This document shows positions 33,685 through 42,835 of a DNA stretch of 64,000 bases, one piece after another. The first letter of the stretch is position 1. The number at the start of each line of letters is the position of its first letter. Where the stretch lies: assembly GCF_004803405.1 (NCBI RefSeq), contig NZ_SSXI01000113.1, positions 1-64,000 on the forward strand, read 5' to 3'. The notes under the pieces are model-generated. The model saw only the letters and a program-made list of their open reading frames with translations. It ran no database searches and was not told where the DNA came from. The stretch comes from Nocardioides sp. Lineage in GTDB: Bacteria > Actinomycetota > Actinomycetes > Propionibacteriales > Nocardioidaceae. Made by a program: the position numbers and the translations under genes.

Positions 33685-34746
33685 ATGTCGGCACTCTCCA
33701 CCGGCACCTACTTCACGAGCTATCGCCGTGAATGGGCGCTGCGTCGCACCCGTGCGGAGTACCTCCGCCTCGGGCTGATCGTCGTCGGCCTCGCCGTCCT
33801 GCCGTACTCGATCGACTTCTACTGGCTCTCGATCGTCAACATGATCCTGATCGCGGTGATCGGCGCCGTGGGCCTCAACATCCTGATCGGCTACACCGGC
33901 CAGATCTCGCTCGGCCAGGGCGGCTTTCTGGCGGTGGGTGCCTTCTCCTCCGCGCTGCTCTACCAGCGGGCCGAACTGCCCGCGCCGATCAGCATCGCCT
34001 GCGCGGTGGTGATCACAGCCGCTGTCGGCGCCTTCTTCGGGCTGCCCGCGCTGCGGCTGAAGGGGCTCTACTTGGCGATCGCGACCCTGGCGAGCCAGGA
34101 GATCATCGTGTTCGTCGCCCGCCGGTGGGAGTTCCTCCGCGACGGTTCGGCGCCGCTCACCGTGGACCGACTCCACATCGGGGGGTTCGAGATCACCCGC
34201 GAGCTGTTCGAGTGGCAGTGGTACTGGATCCTGCTCGGCTGCGCGGCGCTCTCCGTGCTGGCGGCCCGCAACCTGCTCCGCAGCCCGGTCGGCCGGTCGT
34301 TCATGGCCGTGCGTGACCAAGACATCGCGGCCTCGGCGATCGGGGTCAACGTGACCCGCGCGAAGGTGACCGCGTTCGCGGTCTCCTCCGGCTTCGTCGG
34401 CTTCGCCGGCGCCCTGCTGGCCCACTACACCGAGACGGTCACCTGGGAGTCGTTCACGCTCCAGGTCTCCATCGTCTACGTCGCGATGGTCATCGTGGGG
34501 GGCCTCGGCAGCGTGGCCGGAGCGGTCTACGGCGCCATCTTCATGAGCCTCGTACCGGTGCTTCTCACCGAGTTCCTGGTCCCGGTCGCCGGTGCCGTGG
34601 ACTGGGTGAGCGAGAGCCTGCCCGCGATCGAGAACGCCGTGTTCGGCCTGGTGATCATCGGCTTCCTGCTCTTCGAGCCACGTGGTCTCGACCGCCTCTG
34701 GCAACGGTCCAAGGACTACTTCAGGTTCTGGCCGTTCCGCTACTGA
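33685..34746 (+). CDS. Branched-chain-type ABC transporter permease (LivM-like)
   Basis: A 353-residue polytopic permease, second half of the membrane channel. Recognisable LivM segments are AVGLNILIGYTGQISLGQGG, FGLPALRLKGLYLAIATLA, GRSFMAVRDQDIAASAIGV and MVIVGGLGSVAGAVYGAIF. The C-terminal tail (FEPRGLDRLWQRSKDYFRFW) is short and basic. ATG 33685 begins just after the LivH-like stop. A gap of 59 nt with a small GGGAC/GTCCC hairpin separates it from the binding-protein gene. Confidence 0.92.
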   Translation: MSALSTGTYFTSYRREWALRRTRAEYLRLGLIVVGLAVLPYSIDFYWLSIVNMILIAVIGAVGLNILIGYTGQISLGQGGFLAVGAFSSALLYQRAELPAPISIACAVVITAAVGAFFGLPALRLKGLYLAIATLASQEIIVFVARRWEFLRDGSAPLTVDRLHIGGFEITRELFEWQWYWILLGCAALSVLAARNLLRSPVGRSFMAVRDQDIAASAIGVNVTRAKVTAFAVSSGFVGFAGALLAHYTETVTWESFTLQVSIVYVAMVIVGGLGSVAGAVYGAIFMSLVPVLLTEFLVPVAGAVDWVSESLPAIENAVFGLVIIGFLLFEPRGLDRLWQRSKDYFRFWPFRY

Positions 34747-34805
34747 CCCCACCGGGGACTGCCCAGGTCCCGCCACCGATGTCCGAGAGACAAGGGAGAA
34801 CACTG

Positions 34806-35993
34806 ATGAAGAGGTTCCGAACCGCCGTAGCGGCGGGTCTGTTGACCGCGACTGCCCTGACGGCCTGCGCGCCCGGCGGCGACAGTGCGGACGAGGAGGG
34901 CCCGATCAAGGTCGGGATGATTGCCGACCTGAGCGGCCCCACCTCGGACGTCGGCAGCCGCTACCACAAGGGCATGCTCGGCTACGTCAAGTGGCTCAAC
35001 GGGGAGGGCGGCGTCGACGGCCGCGAGATCGAGGCGCTCGCCGAGGACTACGCGTACGACGTGCCGACGGCCGAGCGTCTCTACAAGAAGTTCGTCAACG
35101 AAGGCGCGGTGGCGATCCAGGGCTGGGGCACCGGCGACACCGAGGCGCTGAGCTCCAAGATCACCGCCGACCACCTCCCGTTCATGTCGGCGTCCTACGC
35201 CGAGGAGCTCACCGACCCCGGTAAGACGCCGTACAACTTCGTCGTCGCGCCGACCTACTCCGACCAGATGCGGGTCGCCCTGAACTGGATCGCGGAGGAC
35301 GGCGGAGGCAAGGCCGACGTGGCGTTCTTCCACAACGACTCACCGTTCGGCCTCGCGCCGCTCGACGACGCGAGGACCTGGATCGACGAGAAGGGACTCG
35401 AGGTGGACCTGGAGGCCTACCCGATGCCTGCCGGTGCGGCCAACTACGTCGGCCTGCTGTCGCAGGCGAAGTCCCAGGGCGCGAAGTACATCGTCATCCA
35501 GAACGTCTCGAGCCCGGCGGCCCAGGTCGCCAAGGACATCGCGGCGCAGAACCTCGACATGAAGATCGTGTGCCTGAACTGGTGCGCGGACGAGCTCTTC
35601 ATCGAGACGGCCGGCAAGGCCGCTGAGGGCCACGTGCTCGTCCAACCGTGGGCGCCCGCCAACTCAGGCGTCGAGGGCCACGCGGTGATCGACGAGTTCC
35701 TGAAGGGCGAGGGCTCCTCGCTCGCCGAGGAGGGCCTGCACTACGCCCAGGGCTGGTACACGATGCACGCGATGGTCGAGGGCGTCCGGGGCGCCATCGA
35801 GGAGGAGGATCTCAGCGGCGAGGCGATCAAGGACGCACTCGAGAACGCCGGGTCGATCGACACCGGTGGAGCGATCGGCGACGGTGCCATCGAGTTCACC
35901 GCCGACTCCCACCGCGGCTCCTCCGCGACCGGCATCTACGAGGTCAAGAAGGGCGAGATGACAGCCCTCGAGACCGGTGTGGCGCCGGAATGA
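34806..35993 (+). CDS. Branched-chain-type ABC transporter substrate-binding lipoprotein
   Basis: A 395-residue type I periplasmic-binding-fold protein. The signal AVAAGLLTATALTAC ends in a lipobox cysteine, then comes a mature domain starting IKVGMIADLSGPTSDVGSRY, with AIQGWGTGDTEALSSKIT and FHNDSPFGLAPLDDA. The family (LivK-like) also binds aromatic and aliphatic acids, amides and urea, so the ligand cannot be named. ATG 34806 has an AAGGGAG ribosome-binding site and places the lipobox correctly. The stop overlaps the LivF-like start by 4 nt. Confidence 0.92.
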   Translation: MKRFRTAVAAGLLTATALTACAPGGDSADEEGPIKVGMIADLSGPTSDVGSRYHKGMLGYVKWLNGEGGVDGREIEALAEDYAYDVPTAERLYKKFVNEGAVAIQGWGTGDTEALSSKITADHLPFMSASYAEELTDPGKTPYNFVVAPTYSDQMRVALNWIAEDGGGKADVAFFHNDSPFGLAPLDDARTWIDEKGLEVDLEAYPMPAGAANYVGLLSQAKSQGAKYIVIQNVSSPAAQVAKDIAAQNLDMKIVCLNWCADELFIETAGKAAEGHVLVQPWAPANSGVEGHAVIDEFLKGEGSSLAEEGLHYAQGWYTMHAMVEGVRGAIEEEDLSGEAIKDALENAGSIDTGGAIGDGAIEFTADSHRGSSATGIYEVKKGEMTALETGVAPE

Positions 35994-36826
35994 CGGACGT
36001 CTCCCTGCACCCGGCTGAAGCGCCCAGGCAGGGCTCTCCCGCCCTGCTGGATATCCGCGGCATCGAGGTCATCTACGACGAGGTGATCCTCGTGCTGCGG
36101 GGCCTCTCGCTGGCGGTGCCGGAGGGGAAGGTAGTCGCCCTGCTCGGCTCCAACGGTGCCGGCAAGTCGACGACGCTCAAGGCGGTCTCCGGGCTGCTCT
36201 CCACCGAGCGGGGGGAGGTGAGTGACGGCTCCATCGTCTTCGACGGGAAGAACATCACCCACTTCGACCCCGCCCGGCGGGTGCGGGCCGGCCTCTCCCT
36301 CTGCATGGAGGGCCGGCACGTCTTCGAGCACCTCACCGTGCACGAGAACCTGGTCGCAGGGGCCTACGGCCGCCGAGGCGGGAATGCCGAGGACTTCGAC
36401 CTGGTCTACAGCTTCTTCCCGAAGCTTGCCGACCTGCGGACCCGGGTGGCGGGCTACCTGTCCGGTGGTGAGCAGCAGATGCTCGCGATCGGCAGGGCGC
36501 TGATGGCGCGACCCCGACTGCTGATGCTCGACGAGCCGAGCCTCGGCCTGGCGCCGCTGCTCGTCCAGGAGATCTTCGGCTACATCCGCAACCTCAACCA
36601 GGAGACGGGCCTGACCGTGCTGGTCATCGAGCAGAACGCACGCCGGGCGCTCGAGATCGCTGACCACGGCTACATCCTCGAGCAGGGCCGGATCGTGATC
36701 GACGGCACCGCAGCGGAGCTCTCGGAGAACCCCGACGTCAAGGAGTTCTACCTCGGCATGGGTGACGCAGGTCGGAAGAACTACCGCGACGTCAAGCACT
36801 ACCGCCGCCGCAAGCGGTGGCTGTGA
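35990..36826 (+). CDS. Branched-chain-type ABC transporter ATP-binding protein (LivF-like)
   Basis: A 278-residue ABC ATPase: Walker A GSNGAGKST, signature YLSGGEQQMLAIGRALMARP, Walker B LLMLDEPSLGLAP, switch VIEQNARRALEIAD. This is the LivF pattern and completes the transporter (two ATPases, two permeases, one binding protein). A basic tail of about 20 residues (GRKNYRDVKHYRRRKRWL) extends beyond the usual end. ATG 35990 overlaps the binding-protein stop. The PaaK-like gene follows after 16 nt. Confidence 0.92.
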   Translation: MTDVSLHPAEAPRQGSPALLDIRGIEVIYDEVILVLRGLSLAVPEGKVVALLGSNGAGKSTTLKAVSGLLSTERGEVSDGSIVFDGKNITHFDPARRVRAGLSLCMEGRHVFEHLTVHENLVAGAYGRRGGNAEDFDLVYSFFPKLADLRTRVAGYLSGGEQQMLAIGRALMARPRLLMLDEPSLGLAPLLVQEIFGYIRNLNQETGLTVLVIEQNARRALEIADHGYILEQGRIVIDGTAAELSENPDVKEFYLGMGDAGRKNYRDVKHYRRRKRWL

Positions 36827-36842
36827 GAGCCCGGAGGTGGAC

Positions 36843-38066
36843 ATGAGCTCGGGCGTGGATCTGGGGAGCCGGCTGGCGGCCTACCGCGAGAGCTTCACTG
36901 CGCAGCTGCTCGCGGTCGCCGCCCCTGGCAGGGCGCCGGCGCTGGACTCCCGGCTGCGCGCGGCCGGCCTCGGCGGGCCGCCGGGGACGGTCGAGGAGTT
37001 CGAGTCCATCCCGGTGCTGCGCAAGGACGACCTGCCGGCGCTGCAGGAAGGGCGCGGCTACGCCGACCTGGTGGGACGCGACGCGCAGGTGACGCGGGTC
37101 TTCGCGTCGCCGGGGCCGATCTACGAGCCGCAACTGGCCGGATCGGATCCCTGGCGCTTCGCCGCAGCGCTCGAAGCGTGCGGCATCGGGTCCGACGACC
37201 TGGTGATCAACTGCTTCAACTACCACCTGTCGCCGGCCGGCACGATGTTCGACGAGGCGGCGCGGGCCCTCGGGGCGCGGGTCCTTCCGGGCGGCGTCGG
37301 CATGACCGAGGTCCAGGCACGTGCGATCGCCGACCTCGGCGTGACCGCGTTCATCGGCCTGCCGTCGTACCTCGCCGCACTGGTGAAGGCCTACGACGCC
37401 GCCCACGACCCAAGCCGCTGGCAGGTCACGAAGGCGCTGGTGACCGCCGAGCCGCTGCCGCCTCCGCTGCGTGCCTCCTTGCGGGAGCGGGTGAGCCACG
37501 TGCTGATGGCCTACGGCACGGCCGAGGTCGGGCTGATCGGCTACGAGACGGCTCCGGACGAGGGTCTCCGGCTCGAAGGGACTGCCTATGTCGAGCTGTG
37601 CGAGCCCGGCAGTGACCGGCCCGTCGCGCCCGGGGACTCCGGTGAGGTCGTGGTGACCCTCCTGCGCGACGAGACGTACCCGCTCGTCAGGTTCGGCACC
37701 GGTGACGTGTCGCGCTTTGTCGCGCACGGCGACGGGGGGCTCCGCCTGGCCGGCGTGCTGGGCCGGGTCGGTGCAGCGGTGAAGGTGCGCGGCATGTTCG
37801 TGCATCCCCATCAGGCCGCGTCGGTGCGCGACGCGCTCCGGGCCGAGGGGGTGGCGGGCGCGCGGTTCGTCGTCCAGTCCGACGGCACGACGGACAGCCT
37901 GGTGCTCGAGGTCGCCCTGGAGACGCAGGCCGACGACGCGACGGTCGCCGAGGTGGCAGCCGTCGCCGAGCGCCGGGCGCAGGGCGAGCTACGGCTCCGG
38001 CCGACGGTCCAGGTGGTCGATCGGGTCGAGGACGGCCCGGTGCTGGTGGACCTGCGGCACGCCTGA
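36843..38066 (+). CDS. Phenylacetate-CoA ligase-like (PaaK family) protein with altered ATP-binding loop
   Basis: A 407-residue PaaK-type adenylating-enzyme homologue, last gene of the transport operon. Retained are MAYGTAEVGLIGYE, RFGTGDVSRF and VLGRVGAAVKVRGMFVHPHQ. The Gly/Ser/Thr-rich ATP loop is replaced by RVFASPGPIYEPQ, and the C-terminal end reads VEDGPVLVDLRHA without the usual lysine motif. It may be a divergent ligase or an inactive homologue. ATG 36843 has a GGAGGTGG ribosome-binding site. Its presence hints at an aromatic or arylacetic acid as the imported substrate, but this is only suggestive. Confidence 0.78.
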   Translation: MSSGVDLGSRLAAYRESFTAQLLAVAAPGRAPALDSRLRAAGLGGPPGTVEEFESIPVLRKDDLPALQEGRGYADLVGRDAQVTRVFASPGPIYEPQLAGSDPWRFAAALEACGIGSDDLVINCFNYHLSPAGTMFDEAARALGARVLPGGVGMTEVQARAIADLGVTAFIGLPSYLAALVKAYDAAHDPSRWQVTKALVTAEPLPPPLRASLRERVSHVLMAYGTAEVGLIGYETAPDEGLRLEGTAYVELCEPGSDRPVAPGDSGEVVVTLLRDETYPLVRFGTGDVSRFVAHGDGGLRLAGVLGRVGAAVKVRGMFVHPHQAASVRDALRAEGVAGARFVVQSDGTTDSLVLEVALETQADDATVAEVAAVAERRAQGELRLRPTVQVVDRVEDGPVLVDLRHA

Positions 38067-38187
38067 CCAGGCGCCTGACCAGCGGAGAGCCGGGGCCGTC
38101 GCTATCGGGCGGCGGCGGGCCCGGCCCTCGGCGTACGATGGGGCTGACCCCTTCGCCGTACACGAAAGGCAGCCCGTCCGGGCATCG

Positions 38188-39221
<1,034 letters not shown>

Positions 39222-39225
<4 letters not shown>

Positions 39226-39683
39226 GCGTCGAGATCCTCGACGAGTCCGGCTCCGGTCTCGACGTCAAGCACCTCTCGAGCCTCTCGCGGTTCGTGATGG
39301 ACCGGATGCGCGTCCATCCCCTCGCCGAGCTCTGCATCAAGGCCGTCGACGAGGCGACCATCGCCGAGCTCAACGAGAAGTGGATGGAGAAGGAGGGGCC
39401 GACCGACGTGCTCGCCTTCCCGATGGACGAGCTGCGGCCAGGCCTGGTCAACGAGGAGCCCGAGGAGGGTGTGCTCGGTGACCTGGTGCTGTGCCCCGCG
39501 GTGGCCGAGCGGCAGGGCGAGGCCGCAGGCCACGGCACCCTCGCCGAGCTCGAGCTGCTCACCGTGCACGGGATCCTCCACCTGCTCGGCTACGACCACG
39601 CGGAGCCCGAGGAGCACAAGGTGATGTTCGGCCTCCAGGACCAGCTCCTGTCCCAGTGGCGAGCCGAGTCAAACACCGCGTGA
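39222..39683 (+). CDS. ybeY: Endoribonuclease YbeY
   Basis: Metal-dependent RNase involved in 16S rRNA 3'-end maturation and ribosome quality control. The 153-residue product has the zinc signature HGILHLLGYDHAEPEEH (HGxxHLxxYDH) and the upstream segment KEGPTDVLAFPMDE, both diagnostic. Length is normal. The start overlaps the phoH stop by 4 nt, and the CNNM gene starts 4 nt after its stop: the classical phoH-ybeY-hemolysin-era cluster. Confidence 0.96.
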
Positions 39684-39687
39684 CGAG

Positions 39688-40977
39688 ATGATCACCGGAG
39701 ACTTCTGGCAGCTCGCTGCGGCCGCGCTGCTGGTGGTGCTCGCCGGCATCTTCACCGCGGCCGACGCAGCGGTCGCGGCGTTCTCGCGCGCCCGCGCGCA
39801 GGAGCTCGTGGGCGAGGGCCGCGCTGGAGCGCGGCGCCTGGTCGCCGTACTCGAGGACGCGCCGCGGCACCTCAACACGGCGCTCCTCCTCCAGCTGCTG
39901 TGCGAGGTCGCCGCGATCGTCCTGGTCACCCTCTACATCGACATCCGCGTCGACGGCTCCCGGTGGATGACCGCCGCCATCGCCGTCGGCTCGATGCTGA
40001 TCGTGTCGTTCGTCGTGATCGGCGTCGCCCCTCGCACGCTCGGGCGGCAGCACGCGGAGTCCGTCGCCCTGTGGTCCGCCGGTCCGCTGTCGGCGCTCGC
40101 CACCGTGCTCGGCCCGATCCCGAAGCTGCTGATCGTGGTGGGCAACGCGATCACGCCGGGCCGCGGGTTCCGCGAGGGACCGTTCTCCACTGAGACCGAG
40201 CTCCGCGAGCTGGTCGACATCGCCGAGGCGTCCGAGGTGATCGAGGCCGGGGAGCGGCGGATGATCCACTCGGTCTTCGAGTTCGGCGACACCACGGTGC
40301 GCGAGGTGATGGTGCCGCGCGGCGACGTCGTCTACATCGAGTCCTACAAGAACCTGCGCCAGACGCTCTCGTTGTTCCTGCGGTCCGGCTTCTCCCGCAT
40401 TCCGGTGATCGGCGAGAACCTCGACGACGTCCGCGGCTTCGCCTATCTCAAGGACGTCGTCCGCCGGGACTTCGAGGACCCTGAGGTCGAGCTGACCGAG
40501 CGGGTCGAGGAGGTGATGCGACCGGTGCACTGGGTGCCCGAGTCGAAGCCGATCGACGACCTGCTGCGCGAGATGCAGTCGATGCGCCAGCACATCGCCG
40601 TCGTCGTCGACGAGTACGGCGGCACCGCCGGGCTCATCACCATCGAGGACCTCCTGGAGGAGATCGTCGGCGAGATCACCGACGAGTACGACGCCGCCGA
40701 GGTCGTTGTCGAGGAGGTCGGGCACGAGCAGATGCGCGTGTCCTCGCGGTATCCCGTGGACGACCTCGACGAGCTCTTCGGGTTCGACATCGAGGAGGAG
40801 GACGTCGACTCGGTCGGCGGGCTGATGGCCAAGCATCTCGGCCGGGTGCCGATCCCGGGCTCGGTCGTCGAGGCATGGGGCCTGCGCTTCGAGGCCGAGC
40901 AGGCTGCCGGTCGGCGCAACAAGATCGGCACGGTGCTGATCTCGCGGGTCGAGGACGACGCCGCGGTGGGCGGCTGA
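39688..40977 (+). CDS. CNNM/CorC-family (hemolysin-related) transporter-associated protein
   Basis: A 429-residue membrane protein: N-terminal DUF21/CNNM domain with about four helices, a CBS-domain pair (VMVPRGDVVYIESYKNLRQ; VMRPVHWVPESKPIDDLL ... VVDEYGGTAGLITIEDLLEE), and the CorC_HlyC domain (DLDELFGFDIEEEDVDSVGG; EAWGLRFEAEQAAGRRNKIG). Family members take part in magnesium or cobalt homeostasis; the older name hemolysin C is historical. ATG 39688 lies 4 nt after ybeY. Confidence 0.92.
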   Translation: MITGDFWQLAAAALLVVLAGIFTAADAAVAAFSRARAQELVGEGRAGARRLVAVLEDAPRHLNTALLLQLLCEVAAIVLVTLYIDIRVDGSRWMTAAIAVGSMLIVSFVVIGVAPRTLGRQHAESVALWSAGPLSALATVLGPIPKLLIVVGNAITPGRGFREGPFSTETELRELVDIAEASEVIEAGERRMIHSVFEFGDTTVREVMVPRGDVVYIESYKNLRQTLSLFLRSGFSRIPVIGENLDDVRGFAYLKDVVRRDFEDPEVELTERVEEVMRPVHWVPESKPIDDLLREMQSMRQHIAVVVDEYGGTAGLITIEDLLEEIVGEITDEYDAAEVVVEEVGHEQMRVSSRYPVDDLDELFGFDIEEEDVDSVGGLMAKHLGRVPIPGSVVEAWGLRFEAEQAAGRRNKIGTVLISRVEDDAAVGG

Positions 40978-41033
40978 GCCGCAGCGGGGCGACTGCCCAC
41001 GAGCTCTCGCTCGCCCTGCGCGACAATGACGCC

Positions 41034-41378
41034 ATGCCAGACCTCTCCGCCGAGGACAGGAAGCTCGTCACCCTCGCCCGGGCCACCCGCGCACGCATCC
41101 AGGCCGCCGAGGGCGCAGCGGTCCGCGACACCGACGGCCGCACGTACGCGGCTGCCACGGTCGACCTTCCGTCGCTCCAGCTCACCGCCGTCCAGGCCGT
41201 CGTCGCCATGGCGGTGGCGTCCGGCTCGGCCGGCGTGGATGCGTGCGTCGTGCTGGGGGAGTCGCCCGAGCTCGCCGAGCGCGATGCTGCCGCCCTCGGC
41301 GACTTCGCCGGGACCGCCGGTGTCACCGTCCACCTGGGCGACCCGCGCGGCACGATCGTGGAGACCCGCGCGATCTGA
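41034..41378 (+). CDS. Cytidine-deaminase-like protein lacking the zinc motifs
   Basis: A 114-residue protein with the cytidine-deaminase fold pattern (LVTLARATRARIQAAEGAAV; DGRTYAAATVDLPSLQLTAVQAVVA) in the place where actinobacteria usually carry a cdd-like gene before era. The catalytic HAE/CAE and PCxxC motifs are absent: SLQLTAVQAV stands where the zinc-binding Cys-Ala-Glu would be, and no cysteine pair follows. It is therefore probably not a deaminase. ATG 41034 is preceded at 6 nt by GACAAT, a leaderless-type -10. Confidence 0.7.
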   Translation: MPDLSAEDRKLVTLARATRARIQAAEGAAVRDTDGRTYAAATVDLPSLQLTAVQAVVAMAVASGSAGVDACVVLGESPELAERDAAALGDFAGTAGVTVHLGDPRGTIVETRAI

Positions 41379-41421
41379 CGTCCGTGGGGGCGTGAAGTCG
41401 GACGTGCTGTCGCGCGAACTC

Positions 41422-41435
41422 TTCCTCCGGAGGAA
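41422..41435. promoter_or_regulatory. 14-bp perfect palindrome upstream of bfaA
   Basis: TTCCTCCGGAGGAA, 24 nt upstream of the presumed -10 element of bfaA. Its position around -35 to -50 suits a regulator site, but the regulator is unknown. Confidence 0.4.
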
Positions 41436-41458
41436 ACCCAAACGTCGTGCCACAGCGC

Positions 41459-41464
41459 TAGGTT
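41459..41464 (+). promoter_or_regulatory. Probable leaderless -10 element (TAGGTT) of bfaA
   Basis: TAGGTT lies 6 nt before ATG 41471; no ribosome-binding site is present. Confidence 0.5.
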
Positions 41465-41470
41465 GTCTGT

Positions 41471-42835
41471 ATGCCTGACCGTGCCTGGGCGGAGCACGAG
41501 CGCGCCGTTCAACGGCTCGCCGACTCCTACGCTGCGATTCCCCAGGGGGAGCGCGTGCGTCTTGCGAAGCGCACGACCAACCTGTTCCGCGCGCGAGCTG
41601 CGAGCTCGGCACCCGGTCTCGACGTCGACGGCCTCGACGGCGTGATCGAGGTCGTCCCGGACGGACCGGACGGCCCGGTCGCCGAGGTCCAGGGCATGTG
41701 CACCTACGAGACGCTGGTGGACGCGACGCTCCCTCACGGCCTGGTCCCCTACGTCGTGCCGCAGCTCCGCACGATCACCCTCGGCGGCGCGGTGACCGGC
41801 CTCGGGATCGAGTCCACCAGCTTCCGGCTGGGCCTGCCGCACGAGTCCGTGCTCGACATGGATGTGTTCACCGGGGGTGGCACGGTCGTCACCACGCGGC
41901 CGGGGGACGACCTCTTCGACGCGTTCCCCAACTCCTACGGCTCCCTGGGCTATGCCACCCGGCTCCGGATCAAGCTCGCCCCGGTCCCGCCGTACGTCTC
42001 CTTGCGCCACGTGCGGATCGACGACGCCGACCTCCTCGCCAAGACGATCAGCGAGATCGCCGCGACGCAGGAGTACGACGGCGTGCCGGTCCACGGCCTC
42101 GACGGGGTCGCCTTCGGGCCGGGGAAGTACGTCCTCACGCTCGCGCAGTGGACGGGCGAGGGCGGGGCCACGTCCGACTACGCAGGGCAGAAGGTCTTCT
42201 ACAAGTCGCTCCAGACCTGCGACCGCGACCGGCTCACGACCTACGACTACCTGTGGCGCTGGGACACCGACTGGTTCTGGTGCTCCGGAGCGTTCGGCGC
42301 GCAGCACCCCGTCCTGCGCCGGCTCTGGCCGCGCAGCAAACGCCGCTCGGACGTCTACATGAGGCTCCTCCAGCTCGACCGCAGGTACGCCATCGCGGAC
42401 CGGCTCGACCGCCGGGCCGGACGACCCCTGCGGGAGCGCGTCGTCCAGGACGTCGAGGTCCCGGTCGAGCGGCTGCCCGAGTTCCTCGACTGGTTCGACG
42501 CCGAAGTCGGGATGCGGCCGGTGTGGCTGTGTCCGCTGGTCGCACAGCGCCCGTGGCCGGTCTATCCCCTCGAGCCCGGCCGGCTCTACGTCAACGTCGG
42601 GTTCTGGGGCACCGTCCACGTCGGCCCCGAGGCCGTGCATGCCCCGCGCAACCGTGCGATCGAGGCCAAGGTGCACGAGCTCGGCGGGCACAAGTCGCTC
42701 TACTCCGAGGCGTTCTACGACCGCGCGGCCTTCGACGCCCTCTACAACACCTCTCACCTCGCCGCGGTGAAGCACCGCTACGACCCCGACGACCGACTGA
42801 CCCCCCTCTATGACAAGGCAGTGAGGAGCCGATGA
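41471..42835 (+). CDS. bfaA: FAD-binding oxidoreductase, BfaA/TmsA-like (10-methyl fatty acid reductase)
   Basis: A 454-residue flavoenzyme of the vanillyl-alcohol-oxidase/sterol-reductase type. The FAD-binding region is VEVQGMCTYETLVDATL-like (here AEVQGMCTYETL), followed by TITLGGAVTGLGIESTSFRL and FDAFPNSYGSLGYATRLRI. In mycobacteria and Thermomonospora the homologous pair BfaA/BfaB (TmsA/TmsB) converts oleoyl chains in phospholipids to 10-methylstearate; BfaA reduces the 10-methylene intermediate. The immediately overlapping methyltransferase gene (4 nt) supports this assignment. 10-Methyl fatty acids are common in Nocardioides, which also fits. Substrate assignment is by context. Confidence 0.75.
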   Translation: MPDRAWAEHERAVQRLADSYAAIPQGERVRLAKRTTNLFRARAASSAPGLDVDGLDGVIEVVPDGPDGPVAEVQGMCTYETLVDATLPHGLVPYVVPQLRTITLGGAVTGLGIESTSFRLGLPHESVLDMDVFTGGGTVVTTRPGDDLFDAFPNSYGSLGYATRLRIKLAPVPPYVSLRHVRIDDADLLAKTISEIAATQEYDGVPVHGLDGVAFGPGKYVLTLAQWTGEGGATSDYAGQKVFYKSLQTCDRDRLTTYDYLWRWDTDWFWCSGAFGAQHPVLRRLWPRSKRRSDVYMRLLQLDRRYAIADRLDRRAGRPLRERVVQDVEVPVERLPEFLDWFDAEVGMRPVWLCPLVAQRPWPVYPLEPGRLYVNVGFWGTVHVGPEAVHAPRNRAIEAKVHELGGHKSLYSEAFYDRAAFDALYNTSHLAAVKHRYDPDDRLTPLYDKAVRSR

